This document shows, piece after piece, positions 59,801 to 62,249 of a stretch of DNA of 64,000 nt (position 1 is the stretch's first letter; the number at the start of each line of letters is the position of its first letter). The notes under the pieces were generated by a model. That model worked only from the letters and a program-made list of their open reading frames with translations. It searched no databases and was not told the origin of the DNA. A program made the translations under genes and the position numbers. The stretch spans positions 302,905 to 366,904 of the forward strand of contig CANNZV010001166.1 of NCBI GenBank assembly GCA_947561585.1, written 5' to 3'. The stretch is from Caprella mutica (Eukaryota; Arthropoda; Malacostraca; Amphipoda; Caprellidae).

Positions 59801-60850
59801 GGGTCAGGAGCTGAATAACTTCCTCGCCAGGGTGGGACAGTGTGGGCCCCCTTACCAGCAGTGGTGTGAGAACATCAAACAGCACTGGAACATCAGCGTC
59901 AGTAGTACTTACGGGCAGAACACACGCAGGTTTTTTTAAAGTTTTTCCACAAGACTTTTGCTAAGCTCCTCCTACTTTTAACAAAAGAATATAGAAAAAA
60001 TAATATTTATACGATTTATATCCTTTTTTCTTATATTCTTGTGGAAAAAGTAGGAGGAGCTTAGCAAAAAGTCTGGTGGAAAGTTTAAAAAAAACCTGCG
60101 TGTGTACGACACTTCATCTTATTGATGTGCACGGTTACGAATTATCGGTCAGTTTCACATTTTCTGTCAAATAAGAAAAAATTAATAATAATTATTATTT
60201 TCTATATTTTATTATATCGTTTTTTCTTATATGACCGAAAATGCGAAACCGATTTATAATTCGTAACTTACCCTATATTCTTACATAGAGTATTGTTATT
60301 ATCCATTCATTTGCGGGTGAATTTAATCGAATGAGAATATGAGAGACAGATTTACCATACCTTCTTCTACTACCGACTCTGAAGTCAGAAGGACACAAAT
60401 AGCACCTACATTCAATCAATTGAATTGGTGCTAAAATTACCTTATTTTGGGTCAAGAAACTAAATTGACTTAAGGATATAGAAAAGTTCGATGTACTATC
60501 AGTACCGACACGTAGCCATTGCGGTAAAAAATTCCCACAAATTTCACTCTCTGAAATTTAACAAATGATACCTGCTATTATTATTACATGAATTAATTTG
60601 TAGTTCTACTTTTCTGTAATTTTCAATGACAATATGTTGCTTATAATTTTTTTTAGTAATAATTCACTGACAATGTTTTGGCAATGAGTGAAAATGTATC
60701 TCCTAATTGTACGCGTTTGTCTGTTTTTCTGTTGTCTAATTTATAACACAGTCCCCGTGCTTCAGTTTTCTATGATTTTCTCTACAGGAAAGTGACGGGG
60801 TGACTGATGAAGAGGAAACTGTGGAGCAAACTAACATCGAATACAGCATG
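14711..60850 (+). CDS. Multi-exon gene, 14 exons followed; family not recognised (armadillo-like N-terminal half, Ser/Pro-rich linker)
   Basis: The coding sequence joins 14711-14819, 17246-17393, 18985-19109, 21052-21176, 41606-41766, 46111-46231, 46930-47039, 56460-56556, 56864-58117, 58253-58342, 58725-58905, 59527-59602, 59754-59897 and 60788-60850. Every exon is bounded by AG and GT, and all 13 junctions keep the reading frame, giving about 934 stop-free codons. That is the main evidence that the gene is real. The first four exons encode hydrophobic, helical sequence (for example YVKHHAARVLVYLGLQHR in exon 4), which I read as a possible armadillo/HEAT-type fold. Exons 6-11 are rich in Ser, Thr, Pro and basic residues and look disordered. 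Exons 12-14 return to ordered sequence (ESPVYIVVEMPPVHRAVL) and end in an acidic stretch (TDEEETVEQTN). No catalytic motif, signal peptide or clear membrane segment was seen. The start codon and stop codon are not in the recognised exons. Introns are up to 20 kb and packed with minisatellites. Function is unknown to me. Confidence 0.8.
14811..15255. repeat. 20-bp array of 5' splice sites, about 22 copies
   Basis: The unit TAGTGTCAGGTGAGTGTGAC consists of the last nine bases of exon 1 plus the first eleven bases of its intron. Nearly every copy keeps CAG|GTGAGT, a strong donor. The array starts exactly at the real junction (14820). Confidence 0.95.
15340..15494. mobile_element. Small fold-back, about 150 bp
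   Basis: TTATGTGTTTCAAGAGC plus TGAAAGTGTTTCAGT pair with ACTGAAACACTTTCTGGCTC plus TTCAAAAACATAAG. Related outer words (GAGACACTTCAGTGC and GAGACACTAAAGTGC) occur as imperfect copies. It sits just after the 20-bp donor array. Confidence 0.5.
15495..17245. other. Intron 1, non-coding
   Basis: AT-rich intron sequence. Diffuse repeats of TTCACTATA-type words (16135-16400) recall the MITE at 8250. No exon-like segment was found. Confidence 0.5.
17246..17393 (+). CDS. Exon 2
   Basis: Acceptor CTGACCAG, donor CCCT|GTGAGTAGG. One base completes the split Arg codon from exon 1, and the exon ends in phase 0. The product contains RWRHCRSHCLQILSARVLL and LMEPNRLKSLVSALDSTHDP, leucine-rich helical segments that suit an armadillo-type repeat. 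The donor here is not followed by a tandem array, unlike those of exons 1 and 3. Confidence 0.82.
17394..18984. other. Intron 2, non-coding
   Basis: AT-rich. A TTTTCTTTTCTTTTATTCACAGTCTC duplication-like stretch occurs near 17970-18025 (TTTTATTCACAGTCTC twice). Nothing else is recognised. Confidence 0.5.
18985..19109 (+). CDS. Exon 3
   Basis: Acceptor CCATATTTCAG, donor GATGAATG|GTAAGTTAG. It starts in phase 0 and ends in phase 2. It encodes QLLCLVNQVVATLALDPMKH, then RSLLEANVPDALTQLILPSD and EW, a typical alternation of helices and a short loop. Its last 31-32 bases are copied, together with the donor and 29 intron bases, in every unit of the downstream 61-bp array. Confidence 0.85.
19078..20846. 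repeat. 61-bp array of exon-3 end plus donor, about 29 copies
   Basis: Each unit contains the last 31-32 bases of exon 3 (CTCACTCAGCTTATACTGCC and CTTCTGATGAATG), the donor GTAAGTTAG and about 23 further intron bases (AGCGACATATGGCAT). The array starts at the authentic junction (19110). In most copies GTAAGT is intact. Diagnostic variants (GTTGAATG, TATATAG) alternate, suggesting two-unit higher-order copying around 19910-20500. Confidence 0.95.
21052..21176 (+). CDS. Exon 4
   Basis: Acceptor TTTTTCTGGCAG, donor CTGTTGG|GTGAGTTGG. One base completes the TGG (Trp) codon split with exon 3, and the exon ends in phase 1. It encodes YYTNHSTRHARYVKHHAARV followed by LVYLGLQHRVQRRVNIYDLL. The next recognisable exon is 20.4 kb downstream. 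The intron in between holds the nested fold-back elements, the roughly 2.9 kb 29-bp array, the TTAA-flanked THAP element and the 27/27/16-bp arrays. Confidence 0.85.
21279..22791. mobile_element. Outer MITE with nested insertion
   Basis: The left end GCCCATACTATACTAGCAGT and the right end (complement GCCCATACTATACTAACAGT) form inverted repeats that continue through a CACCGCCGCGTTGTCA-like segment. A second inverted pair (AGTATACTAGGCA near 21346 and 22693) lies further in. The element is interrupted by the mariner fold-back at 21569-22333. Confidence 0.65.
21569..22333. mobile_element. Inverted duplication of a mariner-like transposase 3' end
   Basis: The right arm, read on +, encodes WPPCSLDLNPCDFLLWEFIK and FRTIDELKTRIETAFEGHIT at about 21972-22095. 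This is the C-terminal DDE-region pattern of mariner/IS630-type transposases (PDLNPCDFFLW). The left arm (about 21569-21870) is the inverted copy: its complement reads RIETAFEGHIT then EEMCWQVIMEYQR. Both arms finish in the same end sequence (CACCTAGGGGTGACCGATAA). The right edge, complement TATACCGGGTGTTCCACC, looks like a mariner terminal repeat. The transposase start is missing, so this is a fold-back derivative. Confidence 0.75.
23004..23576 (+). mobile_element. Dispersed repeat family D, copy 2
   Basis: A plus-strand copy of the same family, beginning AACTAGATTATGTGCACTCG. Three or four modules with TGACCTTTGACC are visible. The 3' hairpin is decayed (GACGGCTAAAATATGACCCT). It lies in the 20-kb intron between exons 4 and 5. 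Confidence 0.65.
23730..26635. repeat. 29-bp minisatellite, about 100 copies
   Basis: The core is GGTCCGTTATCTTTACTTGG then TTCATTTCT. Sub-variants (ATCATT, ATCTTGAC, TTCAGTTC, TTTTTAGTC) are ordered in blocks, and the rare variant CATTCCT recurs at 24107, 24629 and 25093. Three-frame open sequences up to 352 residues of hydrophobic 29-residue repeats are artefacts of the absence of stops in the unit. Confidence 0.97.
27070..27385 (+). mobile_element. Tc1/mariner transposase C-terminal remnant
   Basis: Read on + with stops and small shifts, the sequence gives KNTEEWLANNAPQIVGPSTG, LNPLDFII, then further on VFSKRCSRLSMKTDG. This matches the usual end of Tc1/mariner transposases (LNPLDFxIW and a final FPKRLxxxxxxxGG). 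Several in-frame stops mean it is a dead fragment. It lies just after the large 29-bp array. Confidence 0.6.
27386..29026. other. Intron sequence without recognised features
   Basis: AT-rich. Overlapping short open frames at 28388-28714 on both strands are not supported by any motif. Confidence 0.45.
29031..34708 (+). mobile_element. 5.7-kb TTAA-flanked element with decayed THAP-like zinc finger
   Basis: Both edges are flanked by TTAA (29027-29030 and 34709-34712). The inner ends match as inverted repeats: AGGGGGGGTGCG at the left, and AGGGAGGGTGCG as the complement of the right. Near the left end, 29349-29692 holds a broken coding exon. It starts ATG...RKCIIRNC, contains FKRFP in another frame and CCLHWHFKPEDFNNF in a third, and closes at a donor-like CTGG|GTAAGTAAA. 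The C-x4-C start and CxxHxHFKPEDF are hallmarks of THAP domains, as found in P-element-type transposases and cellular THAP proteins. The rest is AT-rich with no intact frame. The TTAA duplication recalls piggyBac rather than P elements. Confidence 0.55.
31967..32105. repeat. 46-bp tandem repeat, three copies
   Basis: The unit includes TATAGAATAACTATTCATAA and ATAGACTCCTAATGATTAAA. It lies within the TTAA-flanked element. The third copy has CCCC in place of CTCC. Confidence 0.85.
34713..36592. other. Intron sequence without recognised genes
   Basis: Only the hairpin at 36239 stands out. The short frame at 35236-35421 has no splice or motif support. Confidence 0.45.
36239..36272. other. Short perfect hairpin
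   Basis: TTTTACCGATTAT and ATAATCGGTAAAA form a 13-base stem with a small GGTTTTT-type loop. A weaker inverted pair (CCAGATTAT / AAATCTGG) lies just upstream at about 36209-36233. It is probably a MITE remnant; no terminator or RNA role is supported in this eukaryotic context. Confidence 0.4.
36593..37112. repeat. 27-bp minisatellite X, about 19 copies
   Basis: The core is CCATGGAGTCGCGTCATTG then TAATTGCG. Copies diverge steadily toward the right. Since 27 is a multiple of three, each strand has long open frames of nine-residue period. These are not convincing as genes. Confidence 0.94.
37172..38333. repeat. 27-bp minisatellite Y, about 43 copies
   Basis: The core is CCATGCATCTTCATCATACC then AACTACA. 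The right half switches to CTGCGTC variants and contains a nine-unit (243-base) block that occurs twice: the variant GTGTCTGCG is at 37801 and again at 38044. Because the unit has no stop in several frames, overlapping open frames of 394-500 residues appear on both strands. Confidence 0.96.
38418..39700. repeat. 16-bp minisatellite, about 80 copies
   Basis: The unit is AGTGGTGAACATAGCT with C/T at position 15 and GAGC/GAAC or GGAGA/GGTGA variants. Variant order repeats in blocks between 38600 and 39200, pointing to higher-order duplication. It is separated from array Y by about 85 bases. Confidence 0.96.
39701..41605. other. Intron 4 distal part, nothing recognised
   Basis: AT-rich, with no repeat array and no exon-like segment before the acceptor of exon 5. 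Confidence 0.5.
41606..41766 (+). CDS. Exon 5
   Basis: Acceptor TTGTTCTCCTCAG, donor ATGGAG|GTGAGG. It begins with two bases that complete a split Asp codon from exon 4 and ends in phase 0. The product reads DEAPPPTPLAECSVEDSYIS, then LTSAPPCVV, TGNRGKSVLAMSVEGLVLQT and LQAME. The local GC content is well above the surrounding intron, as expected for coding sequence. The GNRGKS stretch only loosely resembles a P-loop and I do not call it one. Confidence 0.85.
41767..42843. other. Intron 5 proximal part, nothing recognised
   Basis: Open frames that read past the donor of exon 5 are intron read-through. Otherwise no feature. Confidence 0.5.
42844..43379. mobile_element. TTAA-flanked MITE, 536 bp
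   Basis: TTAA lies at 42840-42843 and 43380-43383. The terminal inverted repeats AGGGGCAGTACAGTCA (left) and AGGGATAGTAAAGTCA (complement of the right) agree at 13 of 16 positions. The interior is AT-rich with an internal palindrome, GGCGCCA...TGGCGCC, at about 43007-43029. No coding capacity is seen. The AGGG start is shared with the 5.7-kb element, suggesting related ends. Confidence 0.7.
43477..43938 (+). mobile_element. Dispersed repeat family D, copy 3
   Basis: A plus-strand copy, shorter than the other two, apparently by loss of one module. The 3' end keeps the hairpin CCTTCCGCAAGATTGCGAAGG and then TAA. It lies in the intron between exons 5 and 6, about 100 bases after a TTAA-flanked MITE. 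Confidence 0.65.
44393..45900. mobile_element. Foldback-like element B, 1.5 kb
   Basis: The left arm (44393-44510) consists of 5-6 short tandem modules of the type GGGAAAAATGCCACTGT. The right arm (45772-45900) has the complementary modules (CCACAGTGGCAGTTTTCC) and ends CCTAGCACCC. Sub-repeated inverted ends are the hallmark of Foldback (FB) elements. The 1.25 kb core is AT-rich without a recognisable gene. Confidence 0.7.
46111..46231 (+). CDS. Exon 6 (start of the low-complexity linker)
   Basis: Acceptor TATTTCTGTAACAG, donor GGAAACAA|GTGAGT. Phase 0 from exon 5 selects the frame PASSKEEGDQGAEHCSNHGA then HKGGQPTGCAANPNTSSLET, and the exon ends in phase 1. A second frame through the same DNA (RLKKRVIRVLNIALTMELTR) is also open and looks protein-like, but it does not fit the phases on either side. 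The hydrophilic Ser/Gly/Asn composition matches the following exons. Confidence 0.68.
46930..47039 (+). CDS. Exon 7 with a donor array at its 3' end
   Basis: Acceptor TTAATTTTTCAG. The first donor is TCTATG|GTAAGTACC at 47040. One base from exon 6 plus AG gives Lys, followed by FLPSNCCSHFQNDPHNLTTS and a Thr/Ser tract ending LLPSASM in phase 0. A second acceptor-like TTTTCAG at 46964 lies inside the exon. The exon's last 27 bases plus GTAAGT form a 33-bp unit repeated downstream, and the frame stays open through it. Using a later donor would therefore lengthen the exon by multiples of 11 codons without changing phase. Confidence 0.65.
47007..47415. repeat. 33-bp in-frame array of donor sites, about 11 copies
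   Basis: The unit centres on GCTTCTATGGTAAGTACC and encodes VSTTLLPSASM. The first donor at 47040 is the exon-7 junction. GTAAG recurs every 33 bases to 47370, and only the copy at 47337 has lost it (ATAAGT). The frame is open throughout and ends at a stop at about 47427. Confidence 0.95.
47430..48430 (+). mobile_element. Decayed non-LTR retrotransposon fragment
   Basis: The frame at 47718-47999 encodes a reverse-transcriptase C-terminal segment: TLYKTLVRPHLKCAVELWSS, then LEQVHVQTIKLI, LLTLEQRRYRSQL and VTYKII. This pattern is typical of jockey/CR1-type LINEs. A frameshift near 47985 moves the continuation (LFNLNPTRSHGYKLEIPRF) to another frame. The upstream 250 bases are related but broken by stops. 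The edges are approximate: the 33-bp array ends near 47415 and a remnant of it resumes at about 48432, so this fragment splits the array. Confidence 0.7.
48432..48472. repeat. Remnant of the 33-bp array beyond the LINE fragment
   Basis: GATTCTATGGTGAGTACCAC followed by TTTGATACCATTTGC matches the 33-bp unit, with GTGAGT in place of GTAAGT. It shows that the array once extended here before the retrotransposon fragment interrupted it. Confidence 0.8.
48623..48912. repeat. 39-bp array resembling the acceptor region of exon 8
   Basis: About 7 copies of CTCTCATGCTGAATCTAG then TCCCCTCTCTCTTTCCCTACA. The 3' splice region of exon 8 (56415-56459) has the same order: CCGTACACTCTCATGCTGAA, a CAGTCCCTCTCTTTCCC tract and AG. 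The array copies lack the final AG. The open frames over it (HAESSPLSLS) are artefacts. Confidence 0.9.
48918..49450. repeat. Duplicated segment, copy 1 (about 530 bp)
   Basis: It begins GAACTGAAATTCAGGTAAGA and is closely repeated at 54077-54606 in the same orientation. Conserved stretches include CAGTGTCCAATTTCGTTAAT and TTGTTCCAATAAAGACAATT. No coding frame is shared by both copies. It may be a transposable element of unknown type or a local duplication. Confidence 0.85.
49595..49943. mobile_element. Foldback-like element C, 0.35 kb
   Basis: The left arm (49595-49707) has about six modules of GGAAAACTGCCACTG type. The right arm (49857-49943) carries the complementary modules and ends CCTAGCACCC, as in element B. 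The core is only about 150 bases. TTTTGCCCC occurs just outside both ends (49568-49576 and 49948-49956), a possible target duplication, though the left copy is 18 bases away from the first module. Confidence 0.65.
50832..51843. mobile_element. Near-perfect palindromic Tc1/mariner-type element, 1.0 kb
   Basis: The element starts CAGTATGGGCCACAAAAATG and ends with its complement. It is flanked by TA on both sides (50830-50831 and 51844-51845), as in Tc1/mariner insertions. The two arms of about 480 bases match closely over their whole length (for example GGTGATTATTTTTGTCATTG near 51006 and its inverse near 51650). The centre lies around 51310-51330. No coding capacity was recognised, so it is non-autonomous. 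Confidence 0.8.
51846..53189. other. AT-rich intron sequence
   Basis: Very AT-rich. The minus frame at 52655-53014 is low-complexity Ile/Asn/Phe sequence and not convincing. Confidence 0.5.
53190..53535. repeat. 26-bp minisatellite, about 13 copies
   Basis: The core ATTAATGTGCATACATAT is followed by ATTAATAG. One copy lacks two bases (TTAATTGCATAC). It is AT-rich and self-complementary in part (ATTAAT, TGCATA). Confidence 0.95.
54077..54606. repeat. Duplicated segment, copy 2
   Basis: It aligns with 48918-49450 with scattered substitutions and a few small gaps (for example a shortened GATCATAGCTGCTCG region). Both copies lie in the same intron (exon 7 to exon 8), 5.2 kb apart. Sequence just downstream (TCTCTCATGCTG at 54610) again resembles the 39-bp unit that precedes copy 1. 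Confidence 0.85.
54640..55050. repeat. Diverged tandem repeat of about 170 bp, 2-3 copies
   Basis: Motifs GTGTGTTTTTTG, GCAAA(A/C)T, GGCCCCAC/GGCCCACG, GTAAAAGAAC and TAGTAGGTGG / TACTAGGTGG recur in order. No array of identical units is seen, so it is old. The open frame at 54616-54924 runs across it and is probably not coding. Confidence 0.6.
55051..56414. other. Intron sequence with a small CCGACGCC duplication
   Basis: ATTGGTCCGACGCCCC and ATTAGTCCGACGCC stand in tandem at 55256-55287. No gene was recognised. The minus frame at 55731-56003 lacks support. Confidence 0.4.
56460..56556 (+). CDS. Exon 8
   Basis: Acceptor CCCTCTCTTTCCCAG, donor GGGAAAAG|GTGAGAG. It starts in phase 0 and ends in phase 1. 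It encodes DCYSARGATSQSSSSPLNNW then GRVAAQHSELGK. The 60 bases upstream (pyrimidine-rich, with CTCTCATGCTGAAT as a likely branch-point region) resemble the 39-bp array at 48623-48912 in the same intron. A short 12/24-bp tandem array starts directly at the donor. Confidence 0.75.
56557..56650. repeat. 12/24-bp array directly at exon 8's donor
   Basis: After GAAAAG| the intron reads GTGAGAGTGACTGAGGGTGT and repeats with period 12 or 24 (GTGTGACTGAGA). It starts at the junction, but unlike the arrays at exons 1, 3 and 7 it does not copy exonic bases, and the donor is not faithfully reproduced. Confidence 0.8.
56864..58117 (+). CDS. Exon 9, large Ser/Lys-rich exon
   Basis: Acceptor TTGTACATTACAG, donor TTGCTG|GTAAGTG. 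The 1,254-base exon is open throughout and is the largest coding block in the window. Its first third has a hydrophobic stretch (VMGQRLISCLMMGLPMVLHP followed by VIFLRLLLHRLL) that could be a helix hairpin or a buried segment. Then come basic clusters (KRRRVNLTLDFAEKR), a KIRKVGRLESRGSKEKDEEA region, many Ser-Pro sites and a Ser-rich tail (SMSTSSRSPSPP). This composition suggests a phosphorylated, disordered scaffold segment. Codon use differs from the repeat-derived open frames: there is no internal periodicity. The donor is in phase 1. Confidence 0.88.
58253..58342 (+). CDS. Exon 10
   Basis: Acceptor TTTCTTTGTTCTAG, donor AAGTCTG|GTCAGTCG. The 90-base exon starts and ends in phase 1 and encodes STPLMSPGHSMKLPLRNPLS followed by MSNNSVSKS. 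Because its length is a multiple of three it could be skipped without a frameshift. The GTCAGT donor is weaker than most in this gene. Confidence 0.78.
58725..58905 (+). CDS. Exon 11, Ser-Pro-rich
   Basis: Acceptor TTTTTTTCCATCTCAG, donor CATACAG|GTGTGAG. It runs from phase 1 to phase 2. It encodes GGPPVQQCSSPYLSPHTSPR, then SPHASPRLLSPALSPITPPK and further Ser-rich sequence. The dense run of SP dipeptides suggests proline-directed phosphorylation, which is an inference. The local GC content is the highest among the exons because of CCC codons. Confidence 0.82.
59527..59602 (+). CDS. Exon 12
   Basis: Acceptor TTTCTACCCCCAG, donor GTAGAG|GTGGGGG (a weak G-rich donor). One base completes a split Arg codon, and the exon ends in phase 0. 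It encodes RVAESPVYIVVEMPPVHRAV then LSCVE, ordered-looking sequence after the Ser-rich linker. Confidence 0.8.
59754..59897 (+). CDS. Exon 13
   Basis: Acceptor TTTTACCCCCCCCCTCAG. I chose the donor ATCAGC|GTCAGT because it gives phase 0, which the next exon needs. The frame remains open for 14 more codons and then stops inside a MITE. The exon encodes EWLQSGGVSIDVNSSVGQEL, then NNFLARVGQCGPPYQQWCEN and IKQHWNIS. A 186-bp inverted-repeat element begins only 22 bases past the chosen donor. Confidence 0.78.
59920..60105. mobile_element. Inverted-repeat MITE touching exon 13's donor
   Basis: ACACACGCAGGTTTTTTTAA at the left is matched by the complement of its right end (AAAAAAAACCTGCGTGTGT). 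The arms also share GCTAAGCTCCTCCTACTTTT and its inverse, so the arms are about 70 bases with a short AT core. It lies within the intron 22 bases after the donor chosen for exon 13. Confidence 0.8.
60134..60267. mobile_element. MITE family M, copy 2 (134 bp)
   Basis: The ends GTTACGAATTATCGGTCAGT and GATTTATAATTCGTAAC are inverted. TTTCACATTTTCTGTC and AAGAAAAAA-type core sequences align with the copy at 14489. Both copies are followed by a TTACC motif. Confidence 0.7.
60788..60850 (+). CDS. Exon 14, last one recognised
   Basis: Acceptor GATTTTCTCTACAG, donor AGCATG|GTGAGTACC. The 63-base exon starts and ends in phase 0 and encodes ESDGVTDEEETVEQTNIEYS M, an acidic segment. It could be skipped in frame. 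No further exon was recognised before the window ends inside a 16-bp array, so the 3' end of the gene lies downstream. Confidence 0.75.
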
Positions 60851-61627
60851 GTGAGTACCTACCATTGGGGTAAACACTTACTTAACGAACAGACACGCAT
60901 TAACGAACAGACTCATAGAGAGGAACGTACTCAGACACTCACAGTAGTCACAAATTGGTGGTTTATATTGGTCATGATTCATGAATCAATCTGACTTTCA
61001 TAAATTTCTAACTGACCCATCATGACCTACGTTACCACCAACTTTCCGTGTACTGTGAGTGTTTTTGAGTGACAATTGTTTGAGTGTTTGATAGAGAGAA
61101 AATACTACTCCTCCATAAAGTTCATCACTGACGTTACTGTCCCTTACTTACAGTGTACGTTTCTCCTTACAGTAATTAGGTAGTGATTTAGTAGATAAAA
61201 TATGACAGGTGTCACAGTCTAGGTATCTTTTCCACCTTTGCATTTCACTCTAATTCCAATGTAATACATTTCAATATTCTTTATTTGCATTCCAACAGTG
61301 AACTGATATATCTTTCATTATTTTGTGACATTTTTTATACGTTTTTATATTAAATTTTTTTTGTGATCTTAAATAGTTAAACGGTAAATAATTTATGAGA
61401 TTTTCCTAAATTTCAATGAGTGAAGCGGTTAACTATTTACTATACAGTGTTAATATTCTTTACATGTGATTGGCATTGACTGTTCAATGTGTTCTTCACA
61501 TTGCAAGGTACATACACTATATTGAAGAAACATCAGCCACTATTCTTTAAAATATAATGGAATAGCCATGCTTTATATCTTATTCAATGAAAAATGAATA
61601 ACTATCTAGAATCTAACCATCACCCTT
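60851..61627. other. Intron after exon 14, nothing recognised
   Basis: AT-rich. No acceptor followed by an open, codon-like segment was found up to the repeats at 61628. Confidence 0.5.
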
Positions 61628-61850
61628 ATGGTTACCTTCAGTAACCTATCAGTTACCTATCAGTTACCTATCAGTTACATGTCAGTTAAATGTCAGTTAC
61701 AACTTACATGTCAGTTACCTTTCAGTTACCTATCAGTTACATGTCAGTTAAATGTCAGTTACAACTTACATGTCAGTTACCTCAGTTACCTGTAGGTATG
61801 TGGGCTACCTCTCAGTTACCTCAGTTACCTGTAGGTATGTGGGTTAGTTA
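61628..61850. repeat. Irregular tandem repeat of TCAGTTACC words
   Basis: TCAGTTACCTATCAGTTAC-type words of 11 bases recur. A longer block, TCAGTTAAATGTCAGTTACA plus ACTTACATG, is duplicated at 61680 and 61745, and CAGTTACCTGTAGGTATGTG is duplicated at 61790 and 61822. The open frame over it is an artefact. Confidence 0.85.
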
Positions 61851-62249
61851 CTTCCTATACCCCCTACATCGAGTGTTTACACCTTACACTCACTTGCAAT
61901 GCTATTCCTACCAACACATGGTCAGGTACTTACTGTACTGCTGGTACTGTTTACACTAAACAGTTCAAAGTACAGTCGGACACTTTAAAACAAGTCTCAC
62001 ATGATAATATTATTGTTATGAGTTTTATTGAAATTAAAAACGAATTGTTTCTCTTTTTCCTCAAAATGTGTATCTATTTTTCTGTGTGTTTTCCGTCTGT
62101 TTAATAAACAGTGAAAATAGTTAGCATTTCTTCTCTCCAGACAAATAAACATTGATGTTAAATTGACTCTTATTGTAAAGTAGCATAAGGGCCAAAGTAG
62201 AGGAAAATATAGTTTGAACTGATCAAACGATGTGAGATGTTAAACAGAG

